NCBI GenBank assembly: GCA_014529385.2
Contig: CM043953.1
Coordinates: 115,105,549 to 115,163,048 of the forward strand
Direction of reading: 5' to 3'
Length of the DNA: 57,500 bases
From: Adiantum capillus-veneris
Taxonomy: Eukaryota; Streptophyta; Polypodiopsida; Polypodiales; Pteridaceae
Under the pieces are notes generated by a model, which did no database searches, was not told where the DNA came from, and saw only the letters and a program-made list of their open reading frames with translations. This document shows, one piece after another, positions 19,351 to 29,820 of this stretch. Position 1 is the first letter of the stretch. Every line of letters begins with the position of its first letter. Position numbers and translations under genes: made by a program.

Positions 19351-22300
19351 TGCACTTACAATCCTGCTGTCCATGATGCATGCTTGTCAGTTGCTGCAGA
19401 TTCACATGTGTGGTATTTCGACAGTGGTGCTACAAAGCACATTACCTCACATCGTGAATTGTTTACCTGTCTTGAGTCTGTCCCTGATGGGAATTCAGTC
19501 ACTTGTGTCAACAACGCCTCTTATCCAGGTCAGGGAGTTGGAAAGATTGTGCTCACTGCTGTTAATGGCAGTTCCTTCACACTTGTTGATGCACTTTATG
19601 TACCTGGGATCAAGAAGAATCTCTTGTCTGTATCCGCACTTGCTAGACTTGGACTTGTAGTCAAATTTGTGGATGATAGATGTACAGTTCATGACCTCAG
19701 TTTTGGTGATGAAATTGTTGCATCTGGGCTTTTGTGCCGTGGGCTGTATAAGCTCACTTTGTATGACAAGTGTGGACAAAATTTTGCAAATGCTGTTGCA
19801 GATTCAAGGGCTATTTCAGATGCAAAACTTTGGCATGCACGTTTTGGTCATCTGAATTTTGCCAGTTTGCTGCGTTTGCAGAAATCTGATATGGTTGCTT
19901 CTTTGCCGCCTCTTGAAGCACCTGTCAAACATGTTTGTGAAGGCTGTATTTTGGGTAAGATGCAGCGTTCTAAATTTCCAAAGGATGGTTCAGTTCGGGC
20001 CACATGCAGGTTGCAGCTTGTGCATAGTGATGTTTGTGGGCCCAGGCAAACTCCGTCCTTGGGTAATTACCTGTACTTCGTGACTTTCATTGATGATTAC
20101 TCCAGGCATGCATGGGTATTTCCGCTTAAAGAGAAGTCCGAAGTTTTTATGTGCTTCAAACAATTTGTGGCTATGGCTGAAAATGTCTCGAAATGTACTA
20201 TCGGCACCCTCCGTTTTGATCGAGGGGGGGAGTATATGTCTCATGAATTTAATGCATTTCTGGCTAGTCGTGGGATAAAACACCAATGTACAGTGCCTTA
20301 TACACCTCAGCAAAATGGTGTTGCTGAGAGGAAAAACAGGTCACTGACAGAAATGGCACGATGTATGGTCAAAAGTCAAGCTTTGCCGCATTCTTTTTGG
20401 CTTGAGGCCATTATGTGTGCCACTTATGTACTTAACAGGTGTCCTACGAAAGCTTTGCGGTCTATTACTCCATATGAAGCATGGCATGATAGAAAGCCTT
20501 CTATTGAGCACATGCGTGTTTTTGACTGTTTGGCATATGCATTGGTGCCACAAGTGCAGCGCAGAAAATTGGATGATAAGGCTATCAAATGTATTTTTGT
20601 TGGTTATAGTGCTGAAAGCAAAGGTTACAGGTTGTATCATCCGCAAACAAAACGTATTCTGGTTTCACGGGATGTAGTGTTTGTGGAAGATTCTGTTCAG
20701 CCCTTGCTGTCATGTACCAAAGACAGTAATGTAAGCTCACAGGACATTTATGACACTTTGTTGTCTCTTTTCAGTGGTGGAAATACGAATGTAAGTTCCA
20801 ATGAGGCAAATGTACAGCCTATGGGGGTTTCTGAAAATGTTCTAGATCAGCCTATTACTGATGCAGATGTACATGATGTACTTGATGAGGAAAGGGTTGA
20901 AAATGAGCAGGCTAGAGGTATGCCAAAATGGCTGGTGCACACTTTGCGTGACAGTAAATTGGATGCACCTTTGTCTAGTCGTACTCGTTCAGGCTCTCGC
21001 CATGCATCTTATGCATCAGATTGTTATGCTTTGGCTGAGTCTAGTTTACATGATGTTGAGGAGCCTCTATCTTTTGATGAAGCACAGAATTCAGAAAATT
21101 GGATGGCTGCCATGCAATCAGAATATGATGCACTTATAGAGAATGACACATGGACTTTATGTGATTTGCCTCCTAGCAAAAAGGCCATTGGTACGAAGTG
21201 GGTTTACAAGTTGAAACGCAAGCCGGATGGTGAGATCGATCGCCATAAGGCTCGACTTGTTGCAAAGGGTTATGCACAGCAAAAAGGCATAGATTATGAA
21301 GAGACTTTTGCTCCCACTTGTCGTATGACTACTGTGCGTTTTCTATGTGCATTGGCAGCTCATTTTGGTTGGGATGTACATTAATCAGACATTGTTACTG
21401 CTTTCTTGAATGGTGACATATTTGAGGAAGTTTATGTAACGCAGCCTTGCGGTTTTGTCATAAAAGGACAAGAGGACAAAGTGTGCAAATGTAACAAGGC
21501 TTTGTATGGGTTGAAGCAATCTCCTCGGGCTTGGTATGAGAAAGCTGACACTCATTTGGTCAAACAAGGCTTTCATAACAGTCCAACAGAAAGCACATTG
21601 TATGTAAAGCGTGAGGGTGATGTACTTCTCATTGTGGTTCTTTATGTTGATGATTTGTTGATCACTGGACCAAATGAGAGACATATTGCTGAATTTAAGG
21701 CTGATTTGAATGCTACTTTCAAAATGAAAGATTTGGGGCTGTTGTATGATTATTTGGGTATACAGTTTAAGCAATGTGATGGTGGTATTGCCTTGTGTCA
21801 GAAAAGTTACATAGAGACATTGCTATGTAAGTTTGGACTTGAGGATTGCAAACCTATTGCCACTTCCATGGAAACAGGTTTGAAGTTGAGTCTACATGAT
21901 GCTGGCGATCTTGCTGATGTCACTCTTTATCAAACTGCTGGTGGCTGCCTCATTTATGTATGCAACACGAGGCCGGATATTCAGTTTGCAGTCTCACATG
22001 TCAGCAGATTTATGCATAGCCCAGGGTCTAAGCATTGGCAGGCTGTCAAGAGGATTTTCCGCTACCTTAGTGGCACTTTACATCTTGGCTTGTTTTATCC
22101 CAAGGGGGGATCATTGCCGCCAGACTTACATGCTTTTTTGGACTCAGATTGGGCTGGTTGTTTTGACACGCGAGTGTCCACAAGTGGTTTTTGTTTCATG
22201 CTTGGCAGTTCATGTATATCATGGTTGAGCAAGAAGCAACCTACTATGGCCACTTCGAGTTGTGAGGCTGAGTACAGGGCAATCTTCACAGCTACGGTTG

Positions 22301-22599
22301 AGTGTGTATGGCTCAGACGCCTGATGGTTGATTTGGGTGTTGGACAGGACACTGCTAACATTATCTACACTGACAGTCAGAGCGCATTGGCAGTTGCGAG
22401 GAACCCAGTTTTTCATGCTCGCACAAAGCACATTGAGGTGCATTACCACTATGTCAGGGAGAGGCTCTTAGTAGGAGAGATCAGCTTGGCTTATGTGCCA
22501 ACACAGGACAACCTTGCAGATCTTTTCACAAAGGCATTGTCTCGTGAGAAGCTTGAAGCTTTCCGCAAAGCTTTGGGCTTACTCCCCTTTGTGGATTGA
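19327..22599 (+). pseudogene. copia pol polyprotein, one in-frame stop
   Basis: The frame is continuous for about 1090 codons except for TAA at 21382-21384. Domains in order: protease with VWYFDSGATKHIT (near 19410); pre-integrase zinc block (LWHARFGHLN, CEGCILGK, 19830-19960); integrase with HSDVCGP, FDRGGEY and QQNGVAERKNR, giving the three acidic residues; a variable linker; reverse transcriptase from ENWMAAMQSEYDAL through GTKWVYKLKR, ARLVAKGYAQ and the catalytic YVDDLLITG (near 21640); and RNase H with DSDWAGCFDTRVSTSGF, EAEYRA and ADLFTKAL. The stop falls just before the conserved VTAFLNGD, at a codon one C-to-T change from Gln. The usual second catalytic Asp context (SDNGGEY) is changed to FDRGGEY, with the Asp kept. 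Confidence 0.92.
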
Positions 22600-22674
22600 T
22601 CATGTCCTCAGGGTATGGCACTTCCTTTTACTCATGTGCCAGCTCTCGTTCACCGCATCACTCCAGGGGGGATT

Positions 22675-22901
22675 TGTTACCATATACATATGGTAGTGAT
22701 GTGTGTGAACACACTAGGACCGCCGGGGCATTTTTTCCCTCTTTAGGAGGTTTTTTCCCCCGTGCATTGTATATACGCCCATCACTCTAGGGCTATCTAT
22801 CTTTCCATTGCACACTAAGTAACACACTCTCTATTGTGTGCCTTGAGCTTCCTTCGTCTTCTCCAAGCTGTGTGTGTTTCTCTGCAACCCTAATTCCAAC
22901 A
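22675..22901 (+). repeat. copia 3' LTR
   Basis: 227 bp beginning TGTTACCATATAC and ending AATTCCAACA, right after the polypurine tract. A TATATA near 22769 could be its TATA box. Confidence 0.75.
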
Positions 22902-23025
22902 ATCTCTGGGCACGGAACTACATCGGGCCGTGTCGACTCAAGTTTTTAAAGTTGTAAAGTATTTTAAGTGGTTCTCTCGTGTGTCATGTCGGATTTCTCG
23001 ACTTGGGGTGCCCAAGCCTGTGACA
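22902..23025 (+). repeat. Right part of the gypsy 3' LTR, resumed after copia
   Basis: It matches 13665-13770 (CACGGAACTACATCGGGCCG, CTTGGGGTGCCCAAG) and ends in TGTGACA. It shows that copia lies inside the gypsy LTR. Confidence 0.7.
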
Positions 23026-24083
23026 AGCAGGGTGGGAGGGGAATGGCAGTGTGAGGGAGGGGAACATGTAGCAACAAGGGGGCACAAGCAGCAGACAGCG
23101 GGGGGCGTTGTACGACACTGCACAGGGAGGAGGTGAGAGGTTGGTAGTGCAAACAAGGGGGGAGGGGGGTGAGGTTTAGTAATGGCAAGGGCAGGCAAAG
23201 AGGAGAAGCGCAACAACAAGAAGCGTTTGGGAGATCTCGGCTTCCTCCTTGTACACATCTTGTATATGATGATGAAGTTGTTCCTTGTCGCAATCTCTCT
23301 CTCTCTTCGCTTCTCTTTCAAGCTTATACATGTGCACAGAGTCCCAACCACCCTTCAAAGGTTTGTCCCACCTTGCTAGATTGGCATTTACTTCACTTTT
23401 GTTTGCAAATCATTGGTTGCCGAAAGAAAACCTAAAAAGGGTTCTAAATGGAGAGACTTTAAAGGCCTCAACTATAAGTTGGATAGGGGAGAGGACAAGA
23501 TTGATAGCCTTGGCAGGACCTAAATGGTCGAGTTTTGGTTGGCTGGGAATCGCAACCTCCTTCCCTCCTCCTAGCCAGCTTCCTTCACCACTCTCCCACA
23601 TATCTGTCAATTCCTAAAATCAAATATGTGGCAGGCTCCTAGTGTGGCAATTCTTAGATCTCATGCGGCTCCTAGTTCAAAAGCCACCATTGGTCCCATC
23701 GTTGGAACCTCACACTAGCTATTGATGAGGCTCTCGAGGCCAAGGTGGTTGTGGTATAGGCACCCTCAATTGGGGAATTAGCTGGTCTGTTGAGGTTGAT
23801 CTCACATGCAAATTTATGCAGATACGTTCGTTTCTAGACATGTGTTTTCCTATATTTGTTCTCATTGTAAGTGCTACAAATGTTGCATTGCATTCTATCT
23901 TTGGTTTTAAACTCATACCTAAAGGCCCTTGACGTGAAGATGTCTATCAAGACTATCACCTATGCTTGCAACTTGAAGTGCTTTGGCATTATGTTGTATA
24001 TGCAATGGAAAAATATTCATAATGGAATGTTAATTAAAACTACATTTTGATTTAATAAATACTTTCATTTTGATATGTTACAG
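23026..24083. other. No gene recognised
   Basis: A G-rich stretch (23026-23170) is followed by short overlapping ORFs without domains. The right part may be introns or a 5' exon of the mini-exon gene, but I could not place a start codon or a donor. Confidence 0.3.
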
Positions 24084-25743
24084 GAAAATAATGAAACGTG
24101 TGTATGTTTAAGTGATGCCAATATTGACAAACTTGAAAAGGAGGAGGTAATAATACATGTAGTTGTTGATTATGGGAAGTGCTACTCAAGTAGTATGCAG
24201 CTTGCCAAAGTTCATTGTTTTCTAAATGTGTAAAATTACATTTGTACATTGCATCGTCCATGAGAGGGTAGGTAGGATATTGCACAAAGCAAGAGCAATT
24301 TTCTACTTGCTTTAAACCATTAGATACATCTCACATGTTAGACATGAATGCAAAGTGTTTAATGTTTAGATATTGACTGGCTTGAGCGAAAGTGAAGAAA
24401 AAATGTCCAACTATGAAAGTGTAACAATCAAAGAGGTATTGCACTTTAGCTTACAGATCTTGATTTCATTGTTTTCTTGGACAAAGCTAGTTGTTATAAG
24501 TGCTTTGTAAAAGAGTTTGTTGTGCGAGGATAATCTTATATTAAAGATGGTGATAATGCTATTTGTCTAGGCTTTTGATGAACCGAGCATTAATGAGAAT
24601 GAGAAAGAGAGCTTCCCCCATCTGCAAAATAATGAGGTACATGTTTCAAGTGGTTTCTATCTCTTATTATAATGTGAAAAGCAATAATATGTTTACTCTT
24701 ATATTGTTTTGCTTATCTAGTTACTTGTCAAACTCTTGTTCCTTTATTTAGGACGATCACTTCACTCATGGTCAAATGAGTATCACGTCTCCATGTGCAC
24801 TCATAGCTTCAATGACTTGTGAAGAGAATGTTGTCAATGACGACAATGCTAAGTTTGCCAATACTTCAAAAGTTATGGAGAAGCAAATTGGAAGATCAAA
24901 ACATCCTAGTCGATGAGCTAGTTCATGAATATCACTCGGTAATGTGTAACATGCATGCAATCATGAATTACAAGATGCTTATTTGGGTTGATTTATGGTC
25001 TTAGTTTCTTTCAACATCGTGTGTTTTTATTTCTCTTTGATAGATTGATATGACTTCTAGTCTTGCAAGACAAGCAACACTTTGCACAAAAGAGGCCTTC
25101 AAGACGAAAGAAGATGATGAGAGTGCAGCTCAAGAAATTAAAGCTTCTAGTGATTTTGAGAATGTAAGTTGAAGAGTATGTACATCTATGTAAAGTGTCT
25201 TGGAACTTTACATGATTTCTTGCTTTGAATCTTGTAGGACATTGAAGTAGACGAAAATTTGAGGAAAAAGTTTTTTCACTTAAACTCTAACATCGTAAGA
25301 ATTCTATCTTATTGTATACATCAAAATTTAGAATCGTATGTGTTTAAATACAAGTCAACTCTCTACTTGAGTCTTGTCACATGTCACATGTAGGTTGAAG
25401 GTAGCTCCAAAAAGAGGACAAATTCAAAAGAGCTTGAAAAGAGTGTGAAGAAAAAGATTTTTACTTGTAGATTGAGTTTGTTTCTTTGGTTTTCAAGTGC
25501 AAGTGGATTAAAGTAATGTTTTATTGTAGGCGTTGAGTGATATCACAAATGCTAACAACAAGGGTCTTCAAAGTTCCAAACAAGATACTAAGGTTACTGC
25601 TCATTCTCTTTAAGTTGAATATAGATTGTCTTGTATAAGGAATGTTCTGCAAGTTATCCAATTTTTTGCAGAAATCACAAGTATCCATTGTAAGAGGAAG
25701 ACGAGAACGTCTTGTGAGAGCTCCTTCTAGATATAGAGATTGA
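24084..25743 (+). CDS. Unrecognised multi-exon gene of small phase-0 exons
   Basis: Nine AG/GT-bounded segments read through in one phase: 24084-24146, 24370-24435, 24571-24636, 24752-24938, 25044-25163, 25238-25294, 25394-25456, 25530-25592 and 25672-25743 (TGA). Lengths are 63, 66, 66, 187, 120, 57, 63, 63 and 72; all but the 187-base one are multiples of three and start in phase 0. The product is acidic and Ser/Asn/Glu-rich, with ALSDITNANNKG in exon 8 and a basic end, RGRRERLVRAPSRYRD. The destruction-box-like ALSDITN recalls some plant mitotic regulators, which is only a hint. No 5' end was found. Exon 4 carries a one-base excess that shifts the frame. Exon 7 ends AAG/ATTTTT without a GT donor. 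It may be a decaying copy. Confidence 0.5.
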
Positions 25744-26066
25744 GATTGGGATTGAAGTTATCTTTTTGGCTTTTTACCTTGGTTTTGTGGGACTTGACTT
25801 ACTGTATGAAGGATATATTTTTAGTGCGTTTATAAATGAGGTGCTTATGCATGCTATAGTAAATTGCCACTTATGCATGCTTATACATATAAGCTGAATT
25901 CTCACTCCTTTTGAGTATTACATTTATGAATTTATACTTGAACGCTAAAAAGTTTTAGAGGTTCCTTCTTTAAGTAAACTCATGTAACAAGAATTACTTT
26001 TGTAGTGCATTATGGAGCTTTGATTATAAGTGTTTTGCTTGAAAGTTGAAGGTTAAGCTTACACAA

Positions 26067-26575
26067 ATGTCTTTGATTGTAAATATTGACATTACAAAGC
26101 AAACAACACTAAAACGGAAAGTGAGACAAGAAAAACATGGAGATGCTCAAGTATGGAAGTTATCTTTTTTTACACAGGTGTGTGATTTGATTTGTGTTTA
26201 GTATTGTTATTTATGTGTTTATTTACTTGGTTGGTATCTTCAACCTGTACAAAAATGATTACTTCTTTGGGTGTTTATCAGGGTGATATCAAAAGCAAGA
26301 GTAGTGTTGATTTAGATGTCCTTACAAATGAGGACAAGGAAGCAATTGTCATGAAGTACTTAGGGGAAAATGATGTGGATGCCATGTATGGAAACCTACC
26401 TTCTAAGGTGAAGCTAATAGAAGCAAACAACGTACATTTTGTGGATGTAAAAGGGTCTACATCAAAGATTGTCATGTTGGACACATTAGTTTCTTGGGTA
26501 ATTGCATTGGGAAAGGTACATGTAAATCAACGCATAGGGCTTGTTGCTACTCAAGACGTGATTGTTTTATCTTAA
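26067..26575 (+). CDS. Small two-exon candidate gene, no family recognised
   Basis: Exon 1 (26067-26177, 37 codons from ATG) is basic. It ends CAG before GTGTGT. An intron of 104 bases (26178-26281) ends TATCAG. Exon 2 (26282-26575) continues in the same phase for 97 residues and stops at TAA. The joined protein would be 134 residues, with a Lys/Arg-rich N-terminus, an Asp/Glu-rich middle (LDVLTNEDKEAIVMKYLGEN) and alternating hydrophobic residues after it. A second donor-like GTAATTG after LVSW could mean another intron. It lies about 320 bases after the mini-exon gene and may be part of the same locus. It could also be a chance ORF. Confidence 0.3.
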
Positions 26576-26912
26576 TCAATTCATAGTAAGAATTGATGTT
26601 GGAATTGAATGATAGTTATAATGTTGATTTAAGTTTTATGGTATATCTTCCAACTTTGATACGCTAAATGTTTTACAATATATATTGCTTTAAATTACCA
26701 ATCAAAATTGACGTACTTCTGTAAAATTGTGTTTCACTTTTGGTTTCTTTATCTTGTAAGATTTTAAATGATGTATTGAAGAATCTTCTATAGATGAAAA
26801 GTAAAGTTTGCTCATATTATTGAACAATTTCTAGGTCTTAGGAGATTTTGTTTAGATAGGTAGAATATGTAAGATGGTTTTGAGGAAATATATACATAAT
26901 CCATAAAAGCAT

Positions 26913-26917
<5 letters not shown>
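26576..26917. other. AT-rich spacer
   Basis: No gene or repeat is seen between the small candidate gene and the microsatellite. Confidence 0.4.
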
Positions 26918-26975
<58 letters not shown>

Positions 26976-26991
26976 AGAAGAAGAAGAAGAG
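26918..26991. repeat. Compound (TG)n-(GA)n-(GAA)n microsatellite
   Basis: TG to about 26942, GA to about 26972 and GAA to 26991. The GAA part is the complement of the TTC-rich tail of the SINE-like element next to it. Confidence 0.9.
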
Positions 26992-27115
26992 TATTTTAAC
27001 GTCGTGGGAAACTATCCCAAGAGACCTTAAAGATCTATCCGATGATGAGAGTTGAACTCAAGACCTGTTATTCAAGCGGGAAATGGCATTACGAATCTAC
27101 CACACATTTGGGTGA
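26970..27115 (-). mobile_element. SINE-like segment, copy 2
   Basis: Read on the minus strand it aligns with 8750-8895: a possible A box around GTGGTAGATTCGTAATGCC, then CAGGTCTTGAGTTCAACTC (B-box-like), GATCTTTAAGG, AGTTTCC and GTTAAAA, then a (TTC)n tail. Copy 1 has about 15 extra bases between the boxes. Two dispersed copies with the same head-to-tail order support a real short interspersed family. No target duplication was identified. Confidence 0.5.
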
Positions 27116-27206
27116 TAGAAAGGTGTGAGAGAGAGATTGTTATTCAAGAGGGAAGTGGCATTACCAATCTACCACACTTGGGTGATAGAAAGGTGTGAGA
27201 GAGAAA
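27069..27206. repeat. Local duplication of the SINE head
   Basis: A block of about 70 bases (GTTATTCAAG, TGGCATTAC, AATCTACCACAC, GGGTGATAGAAAGGTGTGAG) occurs at about 27067-27136 and again at about 27139-27206. Confidence 0.8.
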
Positions 27207-28137
27207 CTGACTTTTTTGGTATCAAAATATACAATTTTAGGGTACGGGGGTCAATAATGGGATGGTCCCTTGTAGGAAAACGGACGGGGCTTAAAACAAC
27301 TTAAATAAAAGCACCACATTCTAAGACATCGAGTGTTATTTGGTGGGATGGTTTTTGAGAGCTAAATCAACCTCTTATTGGTTGAGAGCAGGCTCAAGTC
27401 CACGCGAGTCCGCATTCGTGAATAAGCCCATGCTTGTCTCGCATCTTGAACCCCTTTATTTTTCACGAGAAAATTTTTGCTTTCTGTCGTCCATGTTTGT
27501 AAAGACGTTATCATGGCCCAAATCTTTGTAGCAACATGACCTTTGCTTCATCGGTGTTTTGGGCACAAAGTCATCAAAATCATGTAGCAACCACGTTTTT
27601 CGCTCGGCACCAACGTAAAGGTTGTTAATATGGCCCCTTTATCCTAGGTAGTATATTATTTAAGAGTATAATTTTTAATAGAAAAAAATATTTTATTCAT
27701 AAAAATAGCAAAATTGTATTATCATAATGAAATTATTCTTACGATGAGGAGAATATGATGTTTATGTTGTGAGAAAATGACTTTATTATCTTATAAAGGT
27801 CCTATGAATTTTTCTCATGTTAGTCACTTAGCCATGAAAAGTTTACTTTCTAACCATGTAAAGTAGGTTTTCTTACTTAGAAATTTAAATGAAAAATAGT
27901 AATGATCGTAAATTTTTCTCATCATATGAATTACTTTCTCACAATGCAATGATGTTTTCTAAGAATGAAACGTCAAGGGAATATTTCTAACTTTAGAAGA
28001 AGCATTTTTATGAAGGAACTAGAATATTCATTTTAAAGTTTCTAAATTGTGATTGAACTTGATCTTTATGTCTATGAAAACACACATTCTACCCTATTTC
28101 TCATATCATGAGAACGTGTCTTAAACTCATGGTGCTC
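27207..28137. other. AT-rich stretch, no gene recognised
   Basis: Short ORFs only. From 27640 to 28110 the DNA is very AT-rich with repeated TTTCTCA and CTTTCTAA words, but no clear period. Confidence 0.4.
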
Positions 28138-28310
28138 TAGGTTGACATGTATGCCAGATGTCGTGCACTTCATAAATCACAAAATTACTCGAGGAGCTTC
28201 CTGTCCAAGATGTCGTCTCTTTGAATGCAATGATTGCGGAATATGCCCAACTTGGGTAGGGCCAAGAAGCTCAGGGTGTTTCCGGCTGCCAGGTGGCGCT
28301 ACCTCCTTCA
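28138..28310 (+). pseudogene. PPR repeat fragment
   Basis: The DNA matches the middle of the 833-bp PPR unit at 30263-30420. With one frameshift it reads as a PLS-type PPR: DMYARCRALHKSQ, then an ELPVQDVVS-like turn and a YAQLG. PPR proteins bind organelle RNA. This piece is too short and broken to be a gene. Confidence 0.7.
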
Positions 28311-28342
28311 TCCGGAGGTGTGCACTGCGCAAACAGTGAAAC

Positions 28343-28344
<2 letters not shown>

Positions 28345-28386
<42 letters not shown>
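28345..28386. repeat. (GA)n microsatellite
   Basis: An uninterrupted GA run of about 21 units. Confidence 0.93.
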
Positions 28387-28388
<2 letters not shown>

Positions 28389-28460
28389 CCGCTAGCGTTT
28401 CATAGGGAGAGTGTGGGACCTGACCTCCCAGCGGCCATGCGGACCTGGCCCCTCACAAGC

Positions 28461-28722
28461 TCTTGCAAAAAGGAGACCCTGGCACGCAGCAGGCCATCAT
28501 TAAGGATGTCATTCGTGTTGGGTACTTTGTCACTATGCCAGCAGCAAGGAAGCCTATCTTACGGCCCAGGATACTGGACTCACAGGTGGTCTTGCCATCC
28601 TGGAGCGCCTCTTCAAAGTTGGTCAAGTGATTACTGTGCGGGTGGCATCTATTGGAGGTGGCGTCAGGGAAATTCTTTCGATCAAGAAGCCAGAGCATGC
28701 TCCACCAGAAAGGTGAATAACG
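28461..28722 (+). pseudogene. Fragment of an unidentified, perhaps S1-like, coding sequence
   Basis: Two frames joined by one shift give GTQQAIIKDVIRVGYFVTM, then LERLFKVGQVITVRVASI and LSIKKPEH. The pattern (GYFV near the start, KVGQVITVRV near the end, SIKK at the close) resembles an S1 RNA-binding fold as in RRP5-type proteins. The match is by eye and weak. No introns are visible, so it could be a processed copy. Confidence 0.25.
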
Positions 28723-28743
28723 CTACTAGGGTGCACGTATCCT

Positions 28744-28802
<59 letters not shown>
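28744..28802. repeat. (CT)n-(CA)n compound microsatellite
   Basis: About 8 CT units and then about 21 CA units. Confidence 0.93.
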
Positions 28803-28803
<1 letters not shown>

Positions 28804-28970
28804 TTTGCTTACTCAGCTGTAAACGGTTTTGGTTATTTGTGCACCAACACTTTTGTGTTTTTTAGTGTGTGGATCATCTACAAGGGTTTTCATGTGTGAG
28901 GCTCATCTTTAAGCTTAGAAGTTTCCATTGCAATTGCATGGCATGCATAATAGAGGATCCATAACATAGT

Positions 28971-29132
28971 GGCGAGACATAGGAGCCGTCTCGAAAGAGT
29001 GCTCACCATGGAGGACATTGATATTATCCGTCATTGTCCGATGACTGATACTGGCGAGACATAGGAGCCGTCTCGAAAGAGTGCTCACCATGGAGGACAT
29101 TGATATTATCCGTCATTGTCCGATGATTGATA
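28971..29132. repeat. 82-bp tandem duplication
   Basis: GGCGAGACATAGGAGCCGTC and the next 60 bases occur at 28971 and again at 29053, with one or two mismatches. No coding meaning was found. Confidence 0.9.
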
Positions 29133-29322
29133 TCTTTGGATACTGATGTATATGTATATGATGCCTCCATTGTCAGAGAGCCCCACTGTATCAACTCACC
29201 CTTTGTATCAGCTCTCACCCCACCCCCACCAACTATTTTCTTTTGAGTTCTTTGTACTTTTTGTACCCATACCTGGTATTAGATTCACCTTTGGCCTTTT
29301 GAAGATGTTAATATTACATTTC

Positions 29323-29324
<2 letters not shown>

Positions 29325-29373
<49 letters not shown>
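29325..29373. repeat. (CT)n microsatellite
   Basis: A CT run of about 24 units followed by a C run and CGCAGG. Confidence 0.93.
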
Positions 29374-29375
<2 letters not shown>

Positions 29376-29459
29376 CCCCCCGCAGGTATGGTTTGGTATC
29401 TAGAAGACGCATGTGTGCTAGCTTCCTCAAGGCATCTAGAAGACGAATGTGTGATAGTT

Positions 29460-29770
29460 ACTGGCAGAGGAGATGGCATTGGGGGAAGCACTAGCTTTTT
29501 GCATCTCCTTGAAAAGCTCTAATGCTTTCTCGCCATGCCCATCCTCAACAAAACCTGCAATTAGTGCAGTCCAACAAACGACGTTTTTACTGCAAATCTT
29601 CTCAAACGCTTGTTGAGCTTTATCAAGAAACCCACATTTGCCATACATGGAAAGCAGGGTGCTGCCAACAAAAGGTTTCTTTCGAGTGTAGCGAGCTGAA
29701 AATGGATCTCAAGAAGGTTCTTAAGCTTTGTGCAACCTTGGAGTAAAGCATCTCCCAAAGCTCCATTCCT
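29460..29770 (-). pseudogene. PPR fragment on the minus strand
   Basis: Read from 29770 down it gives LLQGCTKLKNL, IHFQLATLERNLLL, then after one frameshift LSMYGKCGFLDKAQQAFEKI, CSKNVVCWTALIAGF and GEKALELFKEMQ. These are two to three consecutive PLS-type PPR repeats. It has opposite orientation to the PPR copies that start 50 bases away. Frameshift and missing ends mark it as a pseudogene. Confidence 0.75.
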
Positions 29771-29776
29771 GAGTGC

Positions 29777-29813
29777 AATATCGATATTGACTGAAATACT
29801 CAATATCGATATT
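29777..29813. repeat. Paired 12-bp palindromes at a PPR inversion boundary
   Basis: AATATCGATATT, a perfect palindrome, occurs at 29777-29788 and 29802-29813, between minus-strand and plus-strand PPR fragments. Confidence 0.85.
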
Positions 29814-29820
29814 GGCTGCA

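Larger units (their letters stand above)
19077..22901 (+). mobile_element. Ty1/copia retrotransposon, 5'-truncated, nested in the gypsy LTR
   Basis: It carries the end of gag, a nearly full pol, a polypurine tract (AGGGGGGATT, 22665-22674) and a 227-bp 3' LTR. The 5' LTR, primer site and N-terminal gag are absent: copia homology begins abruptly at 19077 against the duplicated gypsy LTR. Domain order is protease, integrase, reverse transcriptase, RNase H, diagnostic of copia. Only one stop and one frameshift are seen, so it is among the youngest insertions here. Confidence 0.88.
13198..23025 (+). mobile_element. Decayed Ty3/gypsy retrotransposon with a nested copia element
   Basis: A 5' LTR (13198-13770) is followed at once by an initiator-Met primer site. 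Next come gag with a CCHC knuckle, a protease remnant, reverse transcriptase, an inserted block (16905-17815), RNase H, and an integrase cut down to its zinc-binding domain. A polypurine tract (about 18614-18625) precedes a second LTR start (TGTCACAAA at 18626). That LTR is duplicated, interrupted by a copia element (19077-22901) and resumes at 22902-23025. Its last 120 bases match the end of the 5' LTR. The left parts of the two LTRs differ, so the ends may come from related subfamilies. No target duplication was found. Confidence 0.7.

Noticed and set aside
23026-23440. Pro-rich minus-strand ORFs (up to 137 codons)
   Set aside because: Three overlapping frames are open at once in G/C-skewed DNA, with no domain or splice support.
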